From: a bacterium
Lineage (GTDB): Bacteria; Actinomycetota; Acidimicrobiia; Spongiisociales; ZC4RG35
Assembly (NCBI GenBank): GCA_028823995.1
Contig: JAPPFD010000022.1
Location: 18,790-81,432 of the forward strand
DNA length: 62,643 nt
Reading direction: 5' to 3'
A program made the translations under genes and the position numbers. This document shows positions 36,387 to 45,191 of this stretch, piece after piece. The notes under the pieces were generated by a model. That model had not been told where the DNA came from. It did no database searches and saw only the letters and a list, made by a program, of their open reading frames with translations. Numbering within the stretch: the stretch's first letter is position 1; the number at the start of each line of letters is the position of its first letter.

Positions 36387-37316
36387 ATGACCCCTCAGGC
36401 GCAGGTGGTCGAGGTTCGGGCTGGCCGGACTCGCCGCCGCGGTCGTTTGATCGCGGCGGCGATGGTGGCCCCCGCCGTGTTGGTGGTGTGCGGGGTGTAC
36501 GCCTACCCGGCCCTCTCGACCCTGGCCTACAGCGTCTCCAAGATAGACCTGTCCCCCCGCTTCCGGATCGAGGGCTTCGTCTGGTTGAGGAACTTCATCA
36601 ACCAGTTGACCGATCCTCACTTTTGGCAGGCGACCTGGATAACCATCTACTTCGGCGTGATGCTCTGTCTGTTGACGGTGGTGCTGTCCTTTCTGATAGC
36701 CCTCCTCCTGAACAAGACGTTCTTCGGTCGGGGTCTGCTCAGGGTGACCGTCCTGCTTCCATGGGCGGTGCCGCCCGTCGCCTCCGGGGTGCTGTGGGTG
36801 CAGATGTTCCATGCTGAATTCGGATTCCTCAACGGACTGATCAGGGCATTCGGTGGAGAGGGGGGAATAATCTGGCTGGGAGGGTCGACCATCGCCCTGC
36901 ATTCGGTGCTGATCACCGAGGTGTGGAGGTGGATTCCGTTCGCCACCCTGTTCATCCTGGCCGGCCTGCAGATCGTGCCCAAGTCTGTCCGTGAGGCGGC
37001 CGCCATCGACGGCGCCGGTTCATGGCGGGGTTTCCGCCATGTGACCTTCCCGCTGATGCTGCCGGTAGTGGTGCCGGTGGTGATCTTCCTGTTCGTGTGG
37101 GCGATGAAGGTGTTCGACACCATCTTCGTTCTGACCCGCGGCGGCCCCACCCGGGGTACCACCACCCTCAACTTCCTGACCTACCGCCAGGGATTCGTAC
37201 AGTTCGACTTCGGGAACGCGGCGGCGACCGCATACCTCCTGTCTGCCCTGACGGTGGTGGTCATAGCCGGCCTGGGGTGGATGCTCGCCCGATCCCGGAA
37301 ACTGGCGGGAATGTAG
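36387..37316 (+). CDS. CUT1 sugar ABC transporter permease (MalF/UgpA-like)
   Basis: 309 residues from ATG 36387, six hydrophobic segments. The EAA loop reads VREAAAIDGAGSWRGFRHVTFPLMLP, matching the family motif that contacts the ATPase. It begins 16 nt after the binding-protein stop and ends 2 nt before the second permease gene. Confidence 0.92.
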   Translation: MTPQAQVVEVRAGRTRRRGRLIAAAMVAPAVLVVCGVYAYPALSTLAYSVSKIDLSPRFRIEGFVWLRNFINQLTDPHFWQATWITIYFGVMLCLLTVVLSFLIALLLNKTFFGRGLLRVTVLLPWAVPPVASGVLWVQMFHAEFGFLNGLIRAFGGEGGIIWLGGSTIALHSVLITEVWRWIPFATLFILAGLQIVPKSVREAAAIDGAGSWRGFRHVTFPLMLPVVVPVVIFLFVWAMKVFDTIFVLTRGGPTRGTTTLNFLTYRQGFVQFDFGNAAATAYLLSALTVVVIAGLGWMLARSRKLAGM

Positions 37317-37318
37317 CT

Positions 37319-38170
37319 GTGGCGGCGCTGGTGGGTACGTCTGCGGGACGCCGTCTCAAACGGGTGCTGACCTACGGCGCCGCCGTCCTGGTTCTGGTGG
37401 TGACGGCTTTCCCCCTCTACGGGATCATCCTGACCAGCATCCAGACCGAACCCGACATTCGCTCGGTTGATGTTGCGTTCGTCCCCACCTACATCGAGAC
37501 CGAGCACTACCAGCGGATTTTCGACGAGGCATCGGGCATCCCGGTGGCCGAGTCGATGGTGAACAGTCTGGTGGTGGCGCTGGCGACGGCTTTTCTGACA
37601 GTGGCGATCGCGGTGCCGGCCGCCTACGCGCTGCACCGGATGTCGGTTCCCGGGAGGAGGATCATCCTGGGCGGGTTCGCCGCCATCTACATCCTCCCCA
37701 CCCTGTTGTTCGTACTTCCCCTGTTCATCGCAGTGGTGCAATTGGGCCTCTACGACACCTACATAGGGCTGGTGCTTCCCTACACGGCTTTTACTCTGCC
37801 ATTCATGGTCTGGATCATGGGATCTTTCGTCCGGGCCATACCGGTGGAGGTGGAGGAGATGGCCCGGATCGACGGCGCCGGGCTTCGCCAGTTGATGTTT
37901 CGCATTATCATCCCCCTGCTCCGGCCCGGGATTTTCGCCGGGCTGCTGTTGGGCTTCATCCTCGCTTGGGTGGAGTTCCTGACCCCGTTGCTCTTCACCA
38001 GCGACCTTTCCGTCCTCACCGTGACCCTGGGTCTGTTCCGCTCGACGATGGATATCGCCATCGGGCAGTTGGCGGCAGCCACGGTTTTAACAGCCTTGCC
38101 GGTGATCCTCATCACCGCCATCTTCCAGCGCAACATCTCCGAGGTGGTGACGGCCGGGGTGGAGAGATGA
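37319..38170 (+). CDS. CUT1 sugar ABC transporter permease (MalG/UgpE-like)
   Basis: 283 residues from GTG 37319 (MAALVGTSAGRRLKR). Six hydrophobic segments; EAA loop VEVEEMARIDGAGLRQLMFRIIIPLL. Start is fixed by the position just after the first permease stop and a length normal for the family. No ABC ATPase gene follows; CUT1 systems often share one MsmK-like ATPase encoded elsewhere. Confidence 0.92.
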   Translation: MAALVGTSAGRRLKRVLTYGAAVLVLVVTAFPLYGIILTSIQTEPDIRSVDVAFVPTYIETEHYQRIFDEASGIPVAESMVNSLVVALATAFLTVAIAVPAAYALHRMSVPGRRIILGGFAAIYILPTLLFVLPLFIAVVQLGLYDTYIGLVLPYTAFTLPFMVWIMGSFVRAIPVEVEEMARIDGAGLRQLMFRIIIPLLRPGIFAGLLLGFILAWVEFLTPLLFTSDLSVLTVTLGLFRSTMDIAIGQLAAATVLTALPVILITAIFQRNISEVVTAGVER

Positions 38171-38235
38171 CAGGATCCCGTCTCCGAGAGAGCCGTCCGG
38201 GAGTTCGACTACCCCGGACATGAGAGGAGTGAATT

Positions 38236-38997
38236 ATGGGTAACCAGATAGATGTAGTCATCCAGCCGGTGGTGTTGAGATTCACCCTCCTGGATGACGA
38301 GGTGGTTTATTTCTTCGCCGCCGATACCGAGGCCGTCCTGGATGAGATGGAGTTGATGATGGGGATCAACCCGGAAAAGGACATGTTGTTCGACTCCAAC
38401 CTCGGGTTCCTACCGGTCTCCACCACCGTGCTGATCAGGGGAGAGAAGAACATCCTGGTCGATCCCGGCAACACCCACACCGGCTTCTACGGACAACTGG
38501 GCATAGGTCTGAAGAGATTCGGGGTGACGCCCGGAGACATAGACCTGGTGGTATGCACGCACTGTCATCACGATCACATGGGCAGCGCCGTGTCCATCCC
38601 CGGCGTCGACATCGTGCTGGGCGAGGGAGAAGCCGACTTCTGCGAGGAGTTGTACGGCGCCGCCGACACCGAGGCGCGCCTATCGGTTATGGGTCGTCTG
38701 ATCGAGGTGGGAAGGGGAGAGGAGTTGGAGTTGATGCCCGGGGTGGCGGCTATTTCGACGCCCGGACACACGCCGGGTCACATCAGTGTCTTGGCCGAGA
38801 ACGAGGACGGAGAGAAGGTGATTGTGGCGGGAGACACGGTGATGACCCGCGGGGAATACACGGACCGGACTTTCTCCCACTGGTATACCAGCGGGCAATT
38901 GCGGGAACTGCACTCCAGCCTGGACCGGCTCCAGGCCCTCCGCCCGGATACGGTGATGCCGGGCCACGACCGGGCCTTTACTCCCCGGGATAGTTGA
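38236..38997 (+). CDS. Metallo-beta-lactamase-fold hydrolase
   Basis: 253 residues. The metal motif THCHHDHMG (about 107-115), STPGHTPGH and VAGDTVM with a late MPGHD give a complete set of MBL-fold ligands for two metals. It resembles lactonase/glyoxalase-II-like members, so hydrolysis of a sugar lactone made by the neighbouring dehydrogenase is a sensible guess. ATG 38236, preceded by GAGAGGAG. Directly upstream of the Gfo/Idh gene (1-nt gap). Confidence 0.85.
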   Translation: MGNQIDVVIQPVVLRFTLLDDEVVYFFAADTEAVLDEMELMMGINPEKDMLFDSNLGFLPVSTTVLIRGEKNILVDPGNTHTGFYGQLGIGLKRFGVTPGDIDLVVCTHCHHDHMGSAVSIPGVDIVLGEGEADFCEELYGAADTEARLSVMGRLIEVGRGEELELMPGVAAISTPGHTPGHISVLAENEDGEKVIVAGDTVMTRGEYTDRTFSHWYTSGQLRELHSSLDRLQALRPDTVMPGHDRAFTPRDS

Positions 38998-38998
38998 C

Positions 38999-40012
38999 GT
39001 GGGCGCCCTGCGAACCGCGGTGGTGGGCACCGGAGCGATCGGTTCGCTCCACGCTCGCATCTACGCCGAGCATCCCTACTCCGAGTTGGTGGGGATCGTG
39101 GACGTCAACCCCCAGACGGCGGCGGAAGTGGCCGAACCGTTGGGAGTCCCCTGGTTCACCGAGGTGTCGGATCTGCTGTCGGCTTGCGAATTCGACGCTG
39201 CATCCGTGTCCGTGCCGGAGCATTATCGCTACGAGAGCGCCATGCCGCTGGCGCAGGCCGGCAAGCATCTGTTGTTGGAGAAGCCGCTGGCGCCCAGCCT
39301 GGCGGAGGCGGACCGGTTGATAGCCGACCTGCGGGAGACGGGGGTCCTCACCATGGTGAACTTCATCCTGCGGTTCGACCCCCGTTACTCGGAGGCTAAG
39401 GCGGCGGCCGCCAGCGGCAGGCTGGGGGACATCCACACCATGTTCACCCGCCGCCGCGGGTCATACCTCGGAGCCGACATCTACGGAGTGTGGACAGATC
39501 TCTTGATCTCCACCGGTATCCACGACCTGGACGCCATGGCTTGGCTGGCGGACTCGCCCGTGACCCGTGTGTATGCAGAGACCATCTCTCGCCGCCTAGC
39601 CGAGTACGGGCATGACGACTCCGCCATGGTGATGGTGCGCTTCGACAACGGCGCGATCGGCGTCCTGGAAACCAGTTGGGTGACGCCCAATCGTCTCCCG
39701 GCCGGTCTGGACGCCTGCCTGGAAGTGGTCGGAACCGGAGGCGCCGTGTTTGTCGACAGTTCCAATCATGGGTTGTCGATCATGGACGCCGAGACATACT
39801 CGAAGCCCGACCTCACCCACTGGCCCGTGATACTGGACCGGGTCGGGGGAGATCTGGCCGCATCCCTGGACCACTTCATTCGCTCGGTGAGAGCTGGTGT
39901 GGCTCCCGAGTTGACTCTCGATCAGGCCCGGCACGCCCAGGCGATGGTGGACGCCGCCAAGCGTTCGGCGGCCTGCCACGTCCCGACCCAACTCACCCCA
40001 CCTCCCGGCTGA
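38999..40012 (+). CDS. Gfo/Idh/MocA-family dehydrogenase
   Basis: 337 residues from GTG 38999. Rossmann motif GTGAIGSLHARIYAEHP, catalytic Lys in LLEKPLAPS, then the C-terminal domain with the active-site His in STGIHDLDAM. Last gene of the CUT1 operon, so it probably oxidises the imported sugar or polyol to a lactone or ketone, with the MBL protein opening a lactone (inference from order). Ends 18 nt from the convergent kinase gene. Confidence 0.9.
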   Translation: MGALRTAVVGTGAIGSLHARIYAEHPYSELVGIVDVNPQTAAEVAEPLGVPWFTEVSDLLSACEFDAASVSVPEHYRYESAMPLAQAGKHLLLEKPLAPSLAEADRLIADLRETGVLTMVNFILRFDPRYSEAKAAAASGRLGDIHTMFTRRRGSYLGADIYGVWTDLLISTGIHDLDAMAWLADSPVTRVYAETISRRLAEYGHDDSAMVMVRFDNGAIGVLETSWVTPNRLPAGLDACLEVVGTGGAVFVDSSNHGLSIMDAETYSKPDLTHWPVILDRVGGDLAASLDHFIRSVRAGVAPELTLDQARHAQAMVDAAKRSAACHVPTQLTPPPG

Positions 40013-40030
40013 GTCGCCCCCTCCCCGGTA

Positions 40031-40939
40031 TCAGAGTTCGAATCCCATCCCCTGTGGCAACTCGGCCAAGCGCGGGGGATCGGCGCCCGGGCGGGAGCAG
40101 GTGATGCCCGCCGCGACAATCGCCAACTGCAGCGCATCTCGCCAGTCCGCCAGTTCCATCCTGCCCAGTCCTTCGGGGTCCCCGGCGAGACCGAGTTTCC
40201 AAACCGACGCCAGGATTGCCGCCGCGAAGGTGTCCCCGGCGCCCACTTCGTCAGCCACCTCGACCGCTTCGGCGTCCGCCGAGAGTTCCCCGTCCGGGGT
40301 GTAAACCGTGGCGCCCGACTCTCCATGGGTGATAAAGACCACCGAGGGATTGCCTGACAGCAGTTCCGCGGCGCACTCCGCTCCACCCCGTCCGGGCCAT
40401 ATCCATGCCAGATCCTCGTCGGAGGCCCGGTAGATGTGGGCTCTGGCCAGCCAACGGTTGTGATAGTGATGCCAGCGGGCGGGGTCATCGATGATCTGGG
40501 GACGGACGTTGGGATCCACCGACACAATGCCCGGGTGCCGTTCCGCCAGACGGGCGAGGGTCTCAGCCGTGCGACCCCGGAACATCCCGAGGGTCCCGCC
40601 GTGGAGGATGTGGGGGCCCCTTCCGAGCCTATCCATTTCGACCGAAGTGAGCATCGTGTCGGCGGTGCCCGTCCCCTCGAAACGGAACTGCAGCTTGGGG
40701 GTGTGTTCAACGATGGCCCGGGCCGTGGCCTCGGGTCCGCGCTGGCATGCCCGAAGATCCACCCCGTTGTCCCTTAGGAATGTCCAGATCGCCTCTCCAT
40801 GGACGTCTGTTGAGACCCGGCCCACGAATGCGGATGGGACACCAAGGCGGGCACAGGCGACGGCCACGTTCATGGGTCCTCCGCCCGGCACGGGATCCGG
40901 AACCAGATCCACCAGTGCCTCACCGCAGCTAACGATCAC
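40031..40939 (-). CDS. PfkB-family carbohydrate kinase (fructokinase-like)
   Basis: 302 residues. N-terminal GEALVDLVPDPVPGGGPMNVAVACARLG (sugar-binding GG) and the C-terminal catalytic signature DEVGAGDTFAAAIL with the base Asp and oxyanion hole. The start ICSCGEALVD-type opening resembles fructokinases more than the inositol-pathway IolC kinase, which is longer. Convergent with the CUT1 operon and divergent from the M81 gene (32 nt between starts). Could phosphorylate the sugar delivered by the CUT1 system. Confidence 0.88.
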   Translation of the reverse strand: MIVSCGEALVDLVPDPVPGGGPMNVAVACARLGVPSAFVGRVSTDVHGEAIWTFLRDNGVDLRACQRGPEATARAIVEHTPKLQFRFEGTGTADTMLTSVEMDRLGRGPHILHGGTLGMFRGRTAETLARLAERHPGIVSVDPNVRPQIIDDPARWHHYHNRWLARAHIYRASDEDLAWIWPGRGGAECAAELLSGNPSVVFITHGESGATVYTPDGELSADAEAVEVADEVGAGDTFAAAILASVWKLGLAGDPEGLGRMELADWRDALQLAIVAAGITCSRPGADPPRLAELPQGMGFEL

Positions 40940-40971
40940 ATCCCACCTACCAATCGGTTAACTTAGGGGCA

Positions 40972-42549
40972 ATGATCCGAAGACAGCCTGCAACACCCGG
41001 CGGACAAGGGGTTCTCACAGAAGGTGGAGGCGTTGCAGGGCGGCCCGGTTCTGACGAGTCTTCCGCACGAGAACGGCTGAGGGTCGGATCCGGTCCGAGG
41101 ATAGGGGTCGCCTCCGTCTTTCAGGAGACCAACACCTTCAGCCCGAAGCCGACCGGCTGGGAGGACTTCACCGTGCTGGTCGGCGCCGAGGCGGTAGAGG
41201 CATTGAAGGGGACCAACACCGAGTTTGCAGGGGTGATGGCTGAACTGGAGCGACTGGGCGTCGAGGCGATTCCCCTGGTCTCGGCTTATGCACTCCCGTC
41301 GGGACGCGTCACGGAGGGGACCTTCCGGCGTCTTGTGGGGCTTCTGGACGCCGGTCTGGGAGAGGCCGGCCGGCTCGATGGACTTGTGTTGGCCCTGCAC
41401 GGGTCGATGACGTCGGAGTCGGTTTTCGACGCCGACTCGACGCTGATCGAGGTGGCCCGCCGCTGGATGGGCGCCGCTCCGGTGGGAGTGTGCCTGGACC
41501 TGCATGCCAACGTGACCACCCGGTTGGTGGAACTGGCGGATGTGGTGGTGGGATACCACACCGAGCCCCACGTCGACATGGGGGCGACCGGAGCGCGGAT
41601 CGCACGCCTACTGACCGCCGCCGTCCGGCAAGAGATATCCCCGGCCATGGCACTGGCCAAACGGGCCCTCCTTATTCCTGCCGAGGGGATGCGCACCGAT
41701 CTCGGTCCGATGTCGGAGGTCCGGGAACTCGCCGACCAAATGACCGTTGGCCGGGTGCTTGACATTTCGATCTTCCCGGTTCAACCCTGGCTGGATGTGC
41801 CGGAACTGGGTCTCGGGGTGCTGGTGGTCACCGACAACGACCCCGACGGCGCCCTGTTGATCGCCGAGGAACTGGCATATGAGGTCTGGCGGAGGCGGGG
41901 CCGGATGGTCACGCCCCGGATCATGACGCCTTCGGCGGCCTTCGCGAACGCGCGTCTGTCCTCGACCAGGCCCTTCGTGATGGCGCACACCGCCGACTGC
42001 CCCACAGCGGGAGCCTCCGGGGACGATCCGATCATGGTCACCGAGGCCGCCGAGTACGGGGCCGACCTCACGGTGATGCATTCGCTGCTGGATCCCCGGG
42101 CGGCGCGCCGGTTCGCCGATGAGGTGGGGAACTCGGTGCGACTGGAGGTGGGAGGAGCCTTCAACCCCTCGGCCCGCCCGGTCACCCTCGAGGGCACCGT
42201 CGCCAACGCAGGAGGGGGAACATATCGGCTCACAGGTCACTCCCACACGGGAATGGAAGTCTCGATGGGGGAGTGGGCGGTGGTGACCTCCGGTTCCCAC
42301 CACCTGCTGGTAACTTCCCAACCCTCCATCACCGGCGATCCCGCCACGTGGCGGCACGCCGGACTGGAGCCCGACCTCACGGACGTCCTGGTGGTGCGAT
42401 CGTGCAGTGATTACCGGCCGAACTTTGCGGCATCTGCTCCCGAAGCCATCACCCTCGACCTTCCCGGCGCCAGCACCCCGCGGCTGGAGAGCCTTCGCTT
42501 CCACCACGTCCCGCGACCCATCTACCCCATCGATCCGGTCCTGATCTGA
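40972..42549 (+). CDS. M81-family (MlrC-like) putative metallopeptidase
   Basis: 525 residues from ATG 40972. The family core starts only at about residue 43 (RIGVASVFQETNTFSP); the first 42 residues are low-complexity and have no counterpart, but no other in-frame start is visible. Motifs: GLVLALHGSM, VCLDLHANVT and GYHTEPHVDM with the metal-binding Asp/His, then a C-terminal MlrC domain. Named after the microcystin-degrading MlrC, but most members have unknown substrates. Followed 32 nt later by an M20 peptidase gene, with which it may act on an amide or peptide. Confidence 0.85.
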   Translation: MIRRQPATPGGQGVLTEGGGVAGRPGSDESSARERLRVGSGPRIGVASVFQETNTFSPKPTGWEDFTVLVGAEAVEALKGTNTEFAGVMAELERLGVEAIPLVSAYALPSGRVTEGTFRRLVGLLDAGLGEAGRLDGLVLALHGSMTSESVFDADSTLIEVARRWMGAAPVGVCLDLHANVTTRLVELADVVVGYHTEPHVDMGATGARIARLLTAAVRQEISPAMALAKRALLIPAEGMRTDLGPMSEVRELADQMTVGRVLDISIFPVQPWLDVPELGLGVLVVTDNDPDGALLIAEELAYEVWRRRGRMVTPRIMTPSAAFANARLSSTRPFVMAHTADCPTAGASGDDPIMVTEAAEYGADLTVMHSLLDPRAARRFADEVGNSVRLEVGGAFNPSARPVTLEGTVANAGGGTYRLTGHSHTGMEVSMGEWAVVTSGSHHLLVTSQPSITGDPATWRHAGLEPDLTDVLVVRSCSDYRPNFAASAPEAITLDLPGASTPRLESLRFHHVPRPIYPIDPVLI

Positions 42550-42568
42550 GGGGCCGGCCGGTCCTGGC

Positions 42569-42574
42569 TAATGT
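42569..42574 (+). promoter_or_regulatory. -10 box of the M20 peptidase gene
   Basis: TAATGT ends 7 nt before GTG 42582, with no ribosome binding site between them. Confidence 0.35.
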
Positions 42575-42581
42575 CTTGGAC

Positions 42582-43820
42582 GTGACTGATCTGACTCCTT
42601 CCGAACTCGATGTCCTCGCCTTCCTGGAGGAAACCGCCGACGAACAGTTGGCCTTCGCCCGGGAACTGATAGCCACCCCCAGCCCAACCCCGCCCGGTGA
42701 CGAGCGGGCGGTAGCCCTCCTGGTGAGGGAGCGTCTTGAGCGGCTGGGTATGACTGACATAACCGAGTTGGCGGCGGAGCCCGAACGCCCAAACCTGGTG
42801 GTGAGGATTCCCGGCGCCGGGGAGGGCCGGAACCTCATCCTGTCGGGCCATCTCGACACCAAGCCGGCCGGGGACATGTCCAGTTGGGAGACCGACCCCT
42901 GGGATCCGGTGATTCGGGACGGCGACCTCTACGGACTGGGCTCGGGGGACATGAAGGTGGCGGTGGCCGCCATGGTGTACTCGGCGGCGGCGCTGTCCCG
43001 CAATCGGGGATGGTCGGGAGAACTCCAACTGGTGTTCACCGCCGACGAGGAAGCGGGCTCGGCCCTGGGTTCCAAGTGGATGGCGGCGGAAGGCTACCTG
43101 CACGGAGACGCCGCCATCATCGGCGAGCCCTGTGGGGTGCTGTCCGAGTGGGAGCACATCGGGGTGGTCTCCCGGGGTGGGTTGCTCTTCAACATCCATG
43201 TGAAGGGCACCCAGATGCACTCCAGCGTCTCCGATCGGTTCAATCCGGTCAATGCCACGGTTGAGATGGCTTGGCTCATCCAGCGGATGCACGCCCAGAT
43301 GAAGAACTATCTCACCTACGAGCCCCACCATCTGGGGGGCCTCGGTCCCACCGTGAATGTGGGTGTCCTGGCGGAGGCAGGGGTCTACTACGGGGTGTAC
43401 CCGGGAAACGCCTGGTTCGGCTGCGACATCCGTCTCGTGCCTGGCATGACCCCCGAGAGCGTCACGGCCGACTTGGAGAGGTTCCTGGATGACGCGAGGG
43501 CAGACAATCCAAGGCTTCAGGCGGAGTTGGAGATCATAGGCGGCATCGAAGCCACCGAGATTCCCTTCGACCACCCCGTGGTCAGCGCTATCCAGCACGC
43601 CTCCTCCCATGTGCTCGGAAAGCGCCTGGAACCGGTCATCTTCCCCGGCGCCACCGACGCCTACAGCTTCCAAGCCACCGCAGGGATACCCTCGGTGGCC
43701 GCGTTCGGTCCCGGCTACCTCCCCCGCGCACATTCACCCAACGAGCACCTGGCCGTGGGTGGTGTGTACGAAGCCTCCCGCATCTACGCCCTTGCGGCGC
43801 TGAAGTATCTCGCCGAGTAG
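42582..43820 (+). CDS. M20-family peptidase/deacylase (ArgE/DapE-like)
   Basis: 412 residues from GTG 42582; a TTG at 42576 would add two. Metal ligands are in order: SGHLDTKPAGD (His, Asp), GLGSGDMK (bridging Asp), FTADEEAGS (catalytic Glu and metal Glu), GEPCG, and a late ARAHSPNEHL His. The dimerisation domain lies in the middle. It hydrolyses an acyl-amino acid or dipeptide; the substrate cannot be told from sequence. Probably functions with the M81 gene upstream. Confidence 0.9.
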   Translation: MTDLTPSELDVLAFLEETADEQLAFARELIATPSPTPPGDERAVALLVRERLERLGMTDITELAAEPERPNLVVRIPGAGEGRNLILSGHLDTKPAGDMSSWETDPWDPVIRDGDLYGLGSGDMKVAVAAMVYSAAALSRNRGWSGELQLVFTADEEAGSALGSKWMAAEGYLHGDAAIIGEPCGVLSEWEHIGVVSRGGLLFNIHVKGTQMHSSVSDRFNPVNATVEMAWLIQRMHAQMKNYLTYEPHHLGGLGPTVNVGVLAEAGVYYGVYPGNAWFGCDIRLVPGMTPESVTADLERFLDDARADNPRLQAELEIIGGIEATEIPFDHPVVSAIQHASSHVLGKRLEPVIFPGATDAYSFQATAGIPSVAAFGPGYLPRAHSPNEHLAVGGVYEASRIYALAALKYLAE

Positions 43821-43829
43821 CGATAGTTG

Positions 43830-43835
43830 TAAACT
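43830..43835 (+). promoter_or_regulatory. -10 box of the endonuclease/phosphatase-fold gene
   Basis: TAAACT ends 10 nt before ATG 43846; same short spacing as at gatC. Confidence 0.4.
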
Positions 43836-43845
43836 AGCGAAGACC

Positions 43846-44667
43846 ATGGTCAAGATTGTCTGCTGGAACATTGCACATCGACATGCCGCTTGGCAGTTTC
43901 TGCTCAATTGCGACGCGGACATTGCACTCCTGCAGGAGGCGGGGCCGCCTCCTGCTGATGTTGCCAGGCAGATCAAGGTGGGCCCGGCGCCATTCCTTGA
44001 TGCCGATGGGAAGAGTCTGTCGCGGGCGGCTGTTGTTAAGCTCTCCGATCGAGTTCAGGTGGAATGGCTGAAGCCCGTGCCAATCCACGAGGCTCGGGGA
44101 GGTGACTTCGTTGAGAGTCAACCGGGTTCCATTGCGGCCGCCATCATTTCCGCACCGCAAGGCGGACCGGAATTCGAACCATTCATCGCCGTCTCGATCT
44201 GTGCGGAATACGCCAGGGTTCACAGGTGCATAGGCAAGAACGACCGCATACTCGATGCTCCTTTACATCGGGTCATCTCCGACCTGTCGCTGCTGATTGG
44301 GCATGTAACGAGGCACCGCATTGTGGTGGCGGGCGACCTCACCATCTGGCATGGTTACGGCAGCCCCTCCTGGAAACGGCGCCACGACACTGTCTTCGAT
44401 CGTATGGAGGCCCTTGGGCTCCCTCTCGTCGGGCCAAAGCATCCTCATGGACGGCAGGCCGAACCTTGGCCGACCTGGTTGCCGAAGGACAGCCTGAACG
44501 TTCCCACTCACTACAACATAGGCGGATCTCCCGCCACGGCGACACACCAGCTTGATTATGTGTTCGCCTCACGGAGCATGGCGGAATCCGTAGAAGTGCG
44601 AGCTTTGAACGGCGTTGATGAGTGGGGGCCCAGCGATCATTGCAGAATAGAGATCACGGTCACCTGA
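43846..44667 (+). CDS. Endonuclease/exonuclease/phosphatase-fold protein, divergent
   Basis: 273 residues. Weak but complete pattern of the EEP fold: KIVCWNIAH at the start (Asn), DIALLQEA (metal Glu), VVAGDLTIWHG (catalytic Asp; the usual following Asn is replaced by Thr or Ile), HQLDYVFAS and GPSDHCRIEI (catalytic Asp-His). It may cut nucleic acid or remove a phosphate. Lower G+C than its neighbours, and placed between core genes and rnpB, which suggests acquisition by transfer. No signal peptide. Confidence 0.75.
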   Translation: MVKIVCWNIAHRHAAWQFLLNCDADIALLQEAGPPPADVARQIKVGPAPFLDADGKSLSRAAVVKLSDRVQVEWLKPVPIHEARGGDFVESQPGSIAAAIISAPQGGPEFEPFIAVSICAEYARVHRCIGKNDRILDAPLHRVISDLSLLIGHVTRHRIVVAGDLTIWHGYGSPSWKRRHDTVFDRMEALGLPLVGPKHPHGRQAEPWPTWLPKDSLNVPTHYNIGGSPATATHQLDYVFASRSMAESVEVRALNGVDEWGPSDHCRIEITVT

Positions 44668-44707
44668 GGGGAGTAGAAGGTTCCCGAAACCGGTTTGAAA
44701 ACAGGAG

Positions 44708-45083
44708 AGAACGAGCCCGCCTGTAAGCCGGATTCTGTGGGGACCGTCTCCGGTCCCCGGTGACCATCCATCTGGGATCACCGTCGCCGGTGACCTCCTG
44801 CGGCTCACCCGGGACTGATCAACGGGCCATTGCGTCCCTGCTTAGCCTTGCTCCAGGTGGGGTTTGCCAGCCGCCCCGGTCACCCGGGGCGCTGGTGGTC
44901 TCTTACACCACCGTTTCACCCTTGCCTGTGCCTCTCCCGAGGCCATCGGCGGTCTGTTCTCTGTGGCACTTTCCGTCGGGTCGCCCCGCCTGGGCGTTAC
45001 CCAGCACCCTGCCCTGTGGAGTCCGGACTTTCCTCAGGCGTCGGGATTCCCCTCCGCCCGCGGCCACCCGGCGAACTCGTTCT
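44708..45083 (-). ncRNA. rnpB: RNase P RNA, bacterial type A
   Basis: On the minus strand the RNA begins with a P1 strand AACGAGTTCGCC that pairs over 12 bp (two G-U) with GGCGGGCTCGTT at the 3' end. The hallmark GAGGAAAGTCCGGAC follows the 5' part (about 45022-45036), GACGGAAAGTGCCACAGA is the conserved P10-P12 area, and ACAGAATCCGGCTTACAGGC closes the 3' end. Catalytic RNA that matures tRNA 5' ends. Ends are set from the P1 pairing and are good to a few nucleotides. Confidence 0.95.
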
Positions 45084-45091
45084 TGCTGGGT

Positions 45092-45097
45092 ATGTTA
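45092..45097 (-). promoter_or_regulatory. -10 box of rnpB
   Basis: On the minus strand TAACAT lies about 9 nt upstream of the inferred RNA 5' end. No good -35 box is seen. Confidence 0.5.
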
Positions 45098-45191
45098 TGT
45101 CCTCATTGCTGCGTAATAATCGAGTTTTGGGGGAGTATCCAGGTCGGTCATAGCAAGCTTGACGTTGTCTGGGAACCGCGGAATCGGCGGA

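Noticed and set aside
40031..40939. iolC (5-dehydro-2-deoxygluconokinase)
   Set aside because: The PfkB protein is short, has a fructokinase-like N terminus and is 27 kb from the iol genes beside a CUT1 transporter.
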